64,000 nucleotides of DNA from an uncultured Acetatifactor sp. Its GTDB lineage: Bacteria; Bacillota; Clostridia; Lachnospirales; Lachnospiraceae. The DNA lies in assembly GCA_910584435.1 (NCBI GenBank), contig CAJUAP010000001.1, forward strand, positions 10,831 through 74,830, read 5' to 3'. The position numbers and the translations under genes were made by a program. Positions 17,281 to 26,300 of this stretch are shown piece by piece. Positions within the stretch are counted from its first letter, which is position 1, and each line of letters begins with the position of its first letter. The notes under the pieces were generated by a model that saw only the letters and a program-made list of their open reading frames with translations, searched no databases and was not told where the DNA came from.

Positions 17281-19881
17281 GTGCAACTAAAAGACAAACA
17301 ACTTCGTAAATTATCCATCAGCCTGGCAGGGGTAGCCCTTCTGATTGTAATTCTTTTTTCTTTACTTGGAACTTTCATGAACAAGAAAAGCGAAGAAACC
17401 ATTGAGGAAGTGGGAAAACTTTATATGACCGGTATGAATGAACAAATCACGCTGCATTATGAAACCATTATTGATTTCCGCATTTCGCAGCTCAGTGCCA
17501 TTATAGCCACGCTTCCCCCTGAAATGCCCGGCAATATCAATGAACATGATAAACTTCTTGCAAATCTGGAATATCATGCAATGGCGAGAGGATTTGAATA
17601 TCTGGCGCTCTGCTCTCCGAATGGCAAAGTCGAAATGATATATGGAGATGACATAAACGCAGTGGATCCGGAGCCTTTCTTGAAGAGCCTCAACAATAAT
17701 CAGCCAAAAGTTGCTGCCGGGGTTGACAGCAGCGGAAAAGAGCTTGTTCTTCTGGGTGTTTCCTGTGACTATATAATGTCCGATGGAAATAAGTGTACCG
17801 CATTGGTGGCAGGACTCTCGGCAAAATATATGAGTGAGATTTTATTTCTGGATTCGGGTAATTCCATCGTGTCATCTTGTATTATCCGAAAGGACGGCAG
17901 CTATGTCATAAAAACCAGCAGCGCTGTAGGAGAAAATTATTTCACACAGTTTCGTTCCATGTTTAACGAGCATTCCAAGGAAGCGGACGAATATGTTACG
18001 GAGCTGAAAGGCGTCATGGAGACCGATGTCGATTATTCTGCCATTGTCGGTACTGCAGAAGACCGGCGGCATATTTACTGCACACGCTTGTCTAACAGCG
18101 AATGGTATCTGGTAACCATCATGCCATATGCAGAGCTAACCACAGTCGTCAATCAAATGGGACACGAATGGAGCCGTATGGTTTATATTGTTTCCCTGAT
18201 TGCAGTGCTTTCTCTGGGATTCATTTTCTATCAATATGTAAAAATATCCCGAAAGCAGATGGCTGCACTGGCTAAGGCAGGCGAAGAAGCTGAACATGCC
18301 CGCAGAGACGCTGAACATGCCAATAAAGCAAAAAGTGAATTCCTCTCCAATATGAGCCATGACATCCGCACCCCTATGAATGCCATTGTGGGCATGACAG
18401 CGATAGCCATCACAAATATTGATAACCGTGATTCCGTTCAGAACTGCCTGAAGAAAATTTCCCTGTCCAGCAAACACCTTCTGGGACTCATCAATGATGT
18501 GCTGGATATGTCAAAGATCGAAAGCGGGAAAATGACTTTGAATATGGATCAGGTTTCTCTCAGGGAAGTCATGGAAAGTATTGTAAATATTATGCAGCCC
18601 CAGGTCAAAGCTAAGAGACAGCAATTTAACATATTTATTCATGATATCTCTACGGAAAATGTATGCTGTGACAGTATACGCCTGAATCAGGTATTAATCA
18701 ATCTCCTTGGCAATGCTGTAAAATTCACTCCGGAAGAAGGAACCATTCATATGTCCATGTATGAGGAAACCTCTCCAAAGGGGGAATCCTATATCCGCAC
18801 ACATGTCATAGTGCAGGACAACGGTATCGGCATGTCAAAAGAATACCAAGCCAAGATATTTGAATCCTTCACTCGTGAAGACAATACCAGAGTCCAGAAA
18901 ACGGAAGGTTCCGGTCTGGGAATGACAATTACAAAATATATTGTAGATGCCATGGGAGGCAACATTTCTGTAGACAGCCAATTGGGAAAAGGGAGTACTT
19001 TCCATGTAACACTGGATTTATTAAAAGCCGAAGTATCCGAAGTTGATATGGTACTGCCGGAATGGAAAATGCTGGTGGTAGACGATAATGAACAGTTGTG
19101 TGAAAGCGCAATAGAATCTCTTAAGTCTATCGGTCTCAAAGCCGATTGGTGCCTGGACGCAGAGACGGCACTGCAGAAAATAGATGAGAACCATCTCATG
19201 CAGGATGATTACCAGATAATCCTTTTAGACTGGAAGCTTCCTGGAATGAATGGAATTGCTGCCACCCGTGAAATCCGTAAGCGATATGGAGCGGATATTC
19301 CCATATTACTTATCTCCGCCTATGACTGGAACGAGATAGAGAATGAAGCAAGGGAAGCAGGTGTCACAGGTTTCATTGCAAAACCGCTTTTCAAGTCCAC
19401 CTTGTTTTATGGATTGAAACCATACATTGTATCTCCGGAAATCATAGCCGCTGAATCTGCACAGAGCAATGCAACTGTTCAGAAAACCTTCAGACTGGAA
19501 GGCAAACGTATTTTATTGGCGGAAGATAATGACATCAACTGGGAGATTGCCAACGAATTGCTCAGTGCGGTAGGTTTAGAGCTGGATTGGGCAGAAAACG
19601 GCCAGATATGCCTTGATAAATTTGAGCAATCATCAGAAGGCTATTATGATGCGATACTAATGGATCTCAGAATGCCGGTCATGAACGGCTATCAGGCGAC
19701 AACAGCAATACGGGAACTAAACCGGGCAGATGCAAAAGAAATTCCAATCATTGCCATGACCGCAGATGCTTTTTCCGAAGATATTCAGCGATGCCTGGAA
19801 TGCGGTATGAATGCCCATATTGCTAAACCGATTGAAATACAGGATGTTACACGCCAATTGGAAAAATATATTAAAAAGTAA
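17281..19881 (+). CDS. Hybrid sensor histidine kinase with two receiver domains
   Basis: An 866-residue membrane kinase. Membrane segments at ~11-33 and ~301-320 enclose a ~265-residue extracellular sensor that looks like a Cache-type fold. HisKA follows with SHDIRTPMNAIVGM (phospho-acceptor His ~360). The HATPase domain has NLLGNAVKF (~484), DNGIG (~513) and GSGLG (~543). Two receivers follow: REC1 with ILLDWKLPGMNG (Asp ~650) and REC2 with ILMDLRMPVMNG (Asp ~795). No Hpt domain or separate response regulator is adjacent, so the output is unknown. The start is GTG; AGGAGG lies 12 bases upstream, slightly far. The ligand cannot be predicted. Confidence 0.92.
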   Translation: MQLKDKQLRKLSISLAGVALLIVILFSLLGTFMNKKSEETIEEVGKLYMTGMNEQITLHYETIIDFRISQLSAIIATLPPEMPGNINEHDKLLANLEYHAMARGFEYLALCSPNGKVEMIYGDDINAVDPEPFLKSLNNNQPKVAAGVDSSGKELVLLGVSCDYIMSDGNKCTALVAGLSAKYMSEILFLDSGNSIVSSCIIRKDGSYVIKTSSAVGENYFTQFRSMFNEHSKEADEYVTELKGVMETDVDYSAIVGTAEDRRHIYCTRLSNSEWYLVTIMPYAELTTVVNQMGHEWSRMVYIVSLIAVLSLGFIFYQYVKISRKQMAALAKAGEEAEHARRDAEHANKAKSEFLSNMSHDIRTPMNAIVGMTAIAITNIDNRDSVQNCLKKISLSSKHLLGLINDVLDMSKIESGKMTLNMDQVSLREVMESIVNIMQPQVKAKRQQFNIFIHDISTENVCCDSIRLNQVLINLLGNAVKFTPEEGTIHMSMYEETSPKGESYIRTHVIVQDNGIGMSKEYQAKIFESFTREDNTRVQKTEGSGLGMTITKYIVDAMGGNISVDSQLGKGSTFHVTLDLLKAEVSEVDMVLPEWKMLVVDDNEQLCESAIESLKSIGLKADWCLDAETALQKIDENHLMQDDYQIILLDWKLPGMNGIAATREIRKRYGADIPILLISAYDWNEIENEAREAGVTGFIAKPLFKSTLFYGLKPYIVSPEIIAAESAQSNATVQKTFRLEGKRILLAEDNDINWEIANELLSAVGLELDWAENGQICLDKFEQSSEGYYDAILMDLRMPVMNGYQATTAIRELNRADAKEIPIIAMTADAFSEDIQRCLECGMNAHIAKPIEIQDVTRQLEKYIKK

Positions 19882-19926
19882 GAATCCATGAACTTGTACA
19901 TGTAAAGCGCAAAGAGCACGTTCTGA

Positions 19927-19960
19927 AGAATGCCGGGCGGTCTTGTTCGCCTGGCATTCT
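19927..19960 (+). terminator. Hairpin after the histidine kinase
   Basis: AGAATGCC-GGGCG pairs with CGCC-TGGCATTCT around an ~8-nt loop, followed by TCTGTGTGTATTGG. The stem is strong and the T-run weak. It sits between the convergent kinase and subtilase genes and may serve both. Confidence 0.6.
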
Positions 19961-19991
19961 TCTGTGTGTATTGGATTCTTGCTGCACACTA

Positions 19992-20897
19992 TTACAGGAG
20001 CAATCTTCCTACATGCAGCATTCCCCATCCCTGCTGATTCCAGGGAAGTCCCAGATCAGTTGCGGAAAACTGCAGTTTCTGTTTACATTGCTCGTTAGTA
20101 CAGTCCGGATACTTCTGAAACAATAATGCCGCCGCCCCGGATACAATAGGTGTCGCCATAGAAGTACCGCTTTTCGCCGTATACGCTTTTCTGTTTTTTC
20201 CAATGAAATTATGATAATACGCGTTACATGAAACAATATCCGTCCCCGGCGCCACCAGATCCGGCTTACGAATAAAGCTTCCCGGTTTTCCTCTGCTGGA
20301 ATATGTCTCACATCTTGCAGGATTTTCTCCGCCATATCTGCCATCATGGCACCCTACGGTTACCACTCTGTTACTGCCGCCCACAGAAGAAATGGTATTG
20401 TCACCGGGTCCTTTATTGCCGGCAGCACAAACCACCAGAATACCAATTTCCCATAGCTCTTCAATTTTAATCTGTAACGCTCTTTCCTTCGCCCATTCAT
20501 CCAGTGTGCCAATACCTACGGAAATATTCAGAACTTGAATTCCATACGTCTCTCTCTCCTGCAGAATCCAATTCAAGCCCTCCAGCATAGTCTCCGCACA
20601 TCCATCGCCTCTCTCATCCAGAACTTTCCCCACCACCAGTTTCGCCCCTGGTGCCATTCCGCGGTACAATCCTGCGGAAATGCCTCCATTACCGCATAAA
20701 ATACCGCAGACATGAGTACCATGCCCATTATTATCGTACATCAGATTCCTATGTCCAACAAAATCCCGAAATCCTATCACCCTGCCCATCAGATCAGGAT
20801 GATTACTCACTCCTGAATCCAATACTGCTATTGTCACACCTCTTCCATCTATTCCATTTGGCATATTTGCTGCTACCAATTCTCTTACACGCTGCAT
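19992..20897 (-). CDS. Subtilisin-like serine protease (S8), intracellular type
   Basis: About 301 residues covering a complete S8 catalytic domain: VTIAVLDSGVSNHPDL (Asp), NNGHGTHVCGILCGNG (His), VVCAAGNKGPG (oxyanion Asn) and SGTSMATPIVSGAAALL (Ser). There is no signal peptide, only a ~20-residue N-terminal lead instead of an inhibitory prodomain, and no C-terminal anchor, so it resembles intracellular subtilases. I used the ATG at 20897; a TTG two codons earlier lies inside a hairpin. The start codon is 2 bases from a perfect 20-bp inverted repeat, which could limit ribosome access. It is downstream of two surface LRR genes; a link to them is only positional. Confidence 0.93.
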   Translation of the reverse strand: MQRVRELVAANMPNGIDGRGVTIAVLDSGVSNHPDLMGRVIGFRDFVGHRNLMYDNNGHGTHVCGILCGNGGISAGLYRGMAPGAKLVVGKVLDERGDGCAETMLEGLNWILQERETYGIQVLNISVGIGTLDEWAKERALQIKIEELWEIGILVVCAAGNKGPGDNTISSVGGSNRVVTVGCHDGRYGGENPARCETYSSRGKPGSFIRKPDLVAPGTDIVSCNAYYHNFIGKNRKAYTAKSGTSMATPIVSGAAALLFQKYPDCTNEQCKQKLQFSATDLGLPWNQQGWGMLHVGRLLL

Positions 20898-20898
20898 A

Positions 20899-20954
20899 AT
20901 CAAGAAGTTCCCGGCATATACTTTTCATTTATTGTATGCCGGGAACTTCTTGAT
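20899..20954. repeat. Perfect 20-bp inverted repeat at the subtilase start
   Basis: Arms 20899-20918 and 20935-20954 are exact reverse complements (ATCAAGAAGTTCCCGGCATA) around a 16-nt A/T-rich loop. One arm ends 2 bases before the subtilase ATG. There is no T-run on either side, so a plain intrinsic terminator is unlikely. It could be an mRNA leader hairpin, a processing site or a protein-binding site. Confidence 0.9.
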
Positions 20955-20999
20955 GTTCGCATTCCTCAAATCCATAACTATCGTTACATTTGCTATATT

Positions 21000-23141
21000 T
21001 CAACGCCTATTCTTATACCCGGCTGTCAGCAGAATGACTCCTGTCAGAAGCAATGCACCTCCCACCCAGAATTCCAGTCTGCGCCACAATGGAATAATAT
21101 CATCTCCCTCTTGTATCTGCACTGAAGGTACAGCTCCCGGTGCCGCACTGAGACTGTTTATCGTCACGTCCATGACTTCAACGGGCATCTCGCTGCCGAT
21201 ATCACCGGTTCCATACAGTACAAATTGCGACACATAATTCATCTGGAATTGAAACATCTGCCTTCCGTCTGCCGAAACTCGTTCCAGTGGAACATCTTCC
21301 ACCTGCCCGTTTCTATCCAATACCAAAAGCCTCAGTCTCTGTCCGCTCAAAGCATCCGGTACAGGCAGATACACTGTCATTGTCTGTGCCCCCAGCTTCG
21401 TCAGGGGAATCTGGCTTTCATCCGTCAGAGACATGCGATAAATCATCCGATTTACAGGTACGGCATTCTGAAAGGAACGGTTGAATGCCTTCTCCATTTC
21501 ATCACTCTCCGGCAATGTCTCTATGGTCAGCGTATAAGCCCTGTCAACATTTTCCATGGACGCAGAAGCGCCATCCGGTCCCATTACCGTTATTCCTGCA
21601 CTTTGCACTCCATTATTCCCGTATATTCGATATGCCTGATTGGATAGTCTGGACGCAGAAACTTCATACGTATGCTCCGGCTCTTCACCTTCATAGACCA
21701 GCAGCACATTGCCAAATGCCTGTAAGCCCAGCTTCTTCACTGTCCCGGGCAAGGTGATATTCGTTAAAAGCGTACTGATTCCATAGAAGGCCCTGTCCTT
21801 GATTTCCTCCACACCTTGGCCGAACTGAATCTGCCTCAATTGACTGCAGCCTTCAAAAGCGCCTTCACCAATCACCCTCAAGCTATCCGGAAAGGAAATA
21901 CTCTTTATCTCTGTATGTTTCTGAAATACTTCTGCAGCGATGACCCTCACCCCTTCCGGAATCTCAACATTCTGAAAATTCCCCCGGTATGCTATCAGTA
22001 CACCGCCTTCTATCAGAAAATCTCCCTCTTCTGTCCTGCCGGCCAGGAAATTGTCCACCCAAGGCGTGTGAGCAAATGCATTGGGCTCCACACACATAAC
22101 AGTATCCGGAATCGTTACGCTTTCCAATGAATCACAATGATAAAAAGCACCATAGTCAATGCACTCCACCCCCTCCGGCAGCAGCACAGCCGCCAAAGAA
22201 CTTCTCGCAAAAGAAAACTGTCCTATCTCCCTGATTCCATCCGGCAGCATCAGGCTCCCCAATCCCACACTGGAATAATAAGCGTGATCCGCAACCGCTT
22301 CTCCGTCTACAACCGTATATTTTGGAATTTTACCGCTTCCCATCATATCTGCCAAAGGCGGAGTCTCAGGTTCGGGCAGTCCGTCATACACCGGCAGCGT
22401 CTGACCGTTTATCAGGAAAACTGCCCTGTTTCCTACAACATGGGTGCTTCCAAGCAGAGAATCCACAACAGGAGGCGGCGCCGTAGGCACCGGCGTTGCT
22501 GTCGGCGTATCCGGCTCTGAAGGCGTATGGCCTCCCAATAAATCCTCCATTTCCGCCCTTTCCTCCTGGCGTTTTTGGAAGGCTTCTGCATATTCTGCCG
22601 CTGCACTATGTTCTTCTCCCTGTATGGTAAGTCTGTTACAATTGTCAAAGGCTGTCTCGTGTATCGTGACTGTTTCCGGAGGAATGCTGATGTCTGTCAT
22701 ATTGATACAATCAGCAAATGCCTTAATTCCAATACTCTTCACATTAGAGGGAATCGTCATCTGCTCCAATCCCTTACATCCTGTGAAAGCATAATCTCCC
22801 ACCTCGGTCAGTCCGTTTCCGAGTACTACAGTATCCAGATTATCACACCCCCAAAAGGCATAGGGATCAATGCGCTTCACGGAATTTGGTATCACCACAA
22901 GTTCAATATTGGTATTGTCTTCAAAAGCGCCTCGTCCAATAACCTCCACTGAATCCGGAATGGTTACGTTTTTATCAGGCCCCCTGTATTTCACCAATGT
23001 ACTGCCATTCATCTTAAAATCGGTGGAATACGCCGCATCTGCCTCTGTTACAGGAAGCTGCATAATAATGAGTGCCAATACAATCATCAGTACACCCAAA
23101 AAACGCTTTCTCTTCTTATAATATTGTTGTTTTTGCTTCAT
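21000..23141 (-). CDS. BspA-type LRR surface protein, membrane anchored
   Basis: A 713-residue secreted protein. A signal peptide with a basic start (MKQKQQYYKKRKRFLGVLMIVLAL) runs to about residue 37. LRR block 1 (~40-175) has units like VTIPDSVEVIGRGAFEDNTNIELVVIP. A Pro/Thr linker (~205-225) follows, then LRR block 2 (~285-480). A ~200-residue C-terminal domain precedes a final membrane helix (FWVGGALLLTGVILLTAGY) and the short basic tail KNRR. There is no LPxTG-like motif, so it is membrane anchored rather than sortase linked. The ATG at 23141 has AGAGGTAG upstream. BspA-LRR proteins of oral and gut bacteria bind host matrix proteins or mediate co-aggregation; the ligand here is unknown. 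Confidence 0.88.
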   Translation of the reverse strand: MKQKQQYYKKRKRFLGVLMIVLALIIMQLPVTEADAAYSTDFKMNGSTLVKYRGPDKNVTIPDSVEVIGRGAFEDNTNIELVVIPNSVKRIDPYAFWGCDNLDTVVLGNGLTEVGDYAFTGCKGLEQMTIPSNVKSIGIKAFADCINMTDISIPPETVTIHETAFDNCNRLTIQGEEHSAAAEYAEAFQKRQEERAEMEDLLGGHTPSEPDTPTATPVPTAPPPVVDSLLGSTHVVGNRAVFLINGQTLPVYDGLPEPETPPLADMMGSGKIPKYTVVDGEAVADHAYYSSVGLGSLMLPDGIREIGQFSFARSSLAAVLLPEGVECIDYGAFYHCDSLESVTIPDTVMCVEPNAFAHTPWVDNFLAGRTEEGDFLIEGGVLIAYRGNFQNVEIPEGVRVIAAEVFQKHTEIKSISFPDSLRVIGEGAFEGCSQLRQIQFGQGVEEIKDRAFYGISTLLTNITLPGTVKKLGLQAFGNVLLVYEGEEPEHTYEVSASRLSNQAYRIYGNNGVQSAGITVMGPDGASASMENVDRAYTLTIETLPESDEMEKAFNRSFQNAVPVNRMIYRMSLTDESQIPLTKLGAQTMTVYLPVPDALSGQRLRLLVLDRNGQVEDVPLERVSADGRQMFQFQMNYVSQFVLYGTGDIGSEMPVEVMDVTINSLSAAPGAVPSVQIQEGDDIIPLWRRLEFWVGGALLLTGVILLTAGYKNRR

Positions 23142-23268
23142 AATCTACCTCTTATACTATATAACAGCTCAGACAAAGACACTGAACAGTGACGCTGATG
23201 CACACCCGACGCTATGATAACTCACTTTCGATTTCGAGGAGTACTCTGCCTGATATTATGATATTATA

Positions 23269-23307
23269 ATAACATGGCGTATGGCATATTGCCACACGCC
23301 ATGTTAT
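23269..23307. terminator. Terminator hairpin after the giant LRR gene
   Basis: ATAACATGGCG pairs with CGCCATGTTAT, with an inner TGGCA/TGCCA pairing, and is flanked by TTATAATA on the minus strand. It lies 62 bp past the end of the 1704-residue gene and should close the srtB-LRR operon. Nothing else is visible in 23142-23368. Confidence 0.7.
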
Positions 23308-23368
23308 TTTTGGCTTATATCATTTCCAGTCACTGCCACGCATAACAAAATGTCCTTCAGGCAGACAA

Positions 23369-26300
23369 TTACCGCGCCCTGACTTTCACTTTCTGCTTCT
23401 TCCCGGATTTCTTATTATCCTTCTGCATGAACATTACGAAGGACAAACTCGCCAGACCAATGGACAGGAACCATTTTGGATGAATTCCATCGCCAGTCTT
23501 CGGCGTACTGTCAGATACGGTGCCGGAAGAGGATGTATTACCCGTATCCACATAAATAACGTATGGCGAAAAATGTTCCGCTGTAAAAGTAATACAGGAT
23601 ACACCATTAATGGTAGTAAACTTAGGTGACAGCTTATCCAGCCTGTCATTTACCACACCTGCAACCTTGTTGTTGCCGGCATAAGGTATCAGGGAATCAG
23701 GTAATGGCAATGTCAGTGTAATAGATAATCCTTTTGTATCCGTAATCTTTCTTGTTCCGGTTGAATCATACAGCGAGATATCCATTGGCACATACTTAAT
23801 ACGATCCAGATTGCCGAATTCAGCTAACAATGCTTTCAAAACCGCTGCAGTGGCCTCACTGTTCTCTGTAACCTTAACCACAAAATTATCAGAAGAGCCG
23901 TTGACCGTTACCTGTACCACGCCTGTATTGGAAATCCCGTTTTTATCTATCACAACCTGGGTTCCTCCGCCCACCGGTGCATTCCCACTGGGACGATTAG
24001 TGCTATTATTCGTTCCTGTAGTATTACCGGAACCGGTGGTGTTGCCTGAGCCTGTGGGTATTGCCTTGTAGTTAGCCACAAGCGCCACATCGTTATCCGG
24101 CATTGTCACTATGATTGCAGATAAATTCTTATCCGTAACTACGGTGGATGCCGGGCTTACCGTCCAGCTGCTGAACTGTTGTCCTGCCGGCGGATCATTG
24201 GCCACAACGATAATCTGCTGTCCTGCCAGATAACTTCCCGAATTACTTCCGTTGTGTACTACCAGGGAATGCACCTGACCGCTGGGAGCCGGACTTGCAT
24301 TCGGATCATCACTCGGCCCCGGGCTTGCATTGGGGTCATCACCGTTATTTCCGCTTCCTATCTGATAATTTGCCATGACCGTAACATTGCTGTCCGGCAT
24401 GGTAATTACCGTTTCGGCCTTATCTTTATCCAGCAAAACCGCCGTGGTCGGCGTAAATGACCATTCTTTAAAAGACTGCCCTGCCGGTGCCGGATTGGCA
24501 GTGATAATCACCTGTTCTCCTGTCTTATAGGTTCCGGAACCGCTTCCGTTCTGAACCGTCAGTGTATGGCTTCTGGATGAATCCGTACCGCCGCTGTTAA
24601 TATTTCTGAACTCAGCTATTACCACAATATCCTCATTGGGCATCGTAAATACAGTCTGAGGGTTTGCTTTATTCAAAATGGTTGTCGCCGATAAATCAGG
24701 CAGACTGGACCAGGTTGAAAACTCATTGCCCTCTGTGGGCGTATCCGCAATAATGATAATTTTTGCTCCTGCCTCAAAGCTGCCTGTGGTACTGCCGTCC
24801 TGCATCGTACCGCCCTGAACAGTCAATGTATGCTCTGTCCCATAGTCTGCCGTAGCCGTCAGATTCTTAGTCACTTGTGTCAGATCGCCGTCATTACACC
24901 TAAACCCTGTAATACCATTGGTTTCCATCTCTTCTAACAGCTTCGTGACTTCCGCATTGTTCAATGCATTTCCGCCGTTTGCCACAAATATCTTAAGAGG
25001 ATCAAAATGGGGCGGCTGGGCAGAATCCACGAAAGTAACTTCCCATTGCGGCTTTGCATACTGTGCCGTAAAAAGCCATGTATTTCCGCTCTGAACAAAA
25101 CTCCACTCGGTAAGAATTGCTTTCTGAACCTCACCGTCAAGAGGTTTTTCCACCTCATCTCCCACTTGTGCAGGGAATACCACATCATCCACACTGGAAT
25201 ACTGGTCTTCCGCATCTACCTGGACATCCTTCTTCTGTTCATTGTCCCAATAATAGAATGTAACCTTATAGTAGACCGGTGTATCCAGATCCATTACATT
25301 GAAATGCCATAGTTCCCCGATTTCCTGTGCAACGGTATCAGGAGCTGCCTGCCAGATTACCTTTTCGGGATCTGTTGTCAATCCAGTAAAAGCATTGGAG
25401 CCGCTTCTCATTATACTGGATGTAGACCTCACGACAAAATTATTGACACCGCTGCCCTCAAAAGCATAATCATCAAAATTGACAAGCGAATAGGGCAGAC
25501 TGATTTTATAAAGGTTCTTTGTATTGGCAAAAGCTCTCACCGGAACGGACTTCACGGCAGATTCCGTCAGATCCACTTCCACCACCTCGGTGCCGATAAA
25601 CGCTTCCTGTCCAAGCTCTGTTACACCTGAAAGCTCCGTACCTCCTACAAACGGTGTACTTCTGCCTTCCAGACATTCCACCAGCTTCCCTTTCTCGGTT
25701 CCGTCTTCTGCGGGGCCGTAAATAATTGCATTTTCACAGGTAAATTTCGGATTATTCTGGAAATTCACAAAGCTTAAACCTTTACCGCACCCTCGGAAAG
25801 GTACAATTCCCATCTTTTCAACCGTTGCCGGGAGCGCCATCTGTGTGAGACCCGAGCAATCCCGGAATACATAATCCCCTACTTCCGTAAGTCCTGCTGT
25901 TGTGCCGTCCCCGTATGTGGTACTGTTCAAAGTAATGCTGGTCAGGTTCTTGCATCCGGCAAATGTACCGGTTCCATCTACAATCTCTCCCTGTGCATCC
26001 GTTTGAGGACTTGTAACGGAAGTCAGGCTCTGAGCGGTCAGCGTCTTGGAAAAAGGCTGTGTACCAAACGCTCCTTCATCCAACTTTTCTTTCTGTCTTA
26101 TTAAACCTTCCTTGATGGATTGAACCCCTTCCGGAACCACAATATCCAATGCAGTCTCGATAATAGCTCTCTCATTGGGGGTCAAACTTGACAGGTTATA
26201 ACCTGCACCTTGATAATTGGTAAAGGCATTCTTTATAGCTTCTTCATATGCATTGTCCTTGCCCGGAACGTGAAGATAACGATACCCGCCCGCAACCGAG

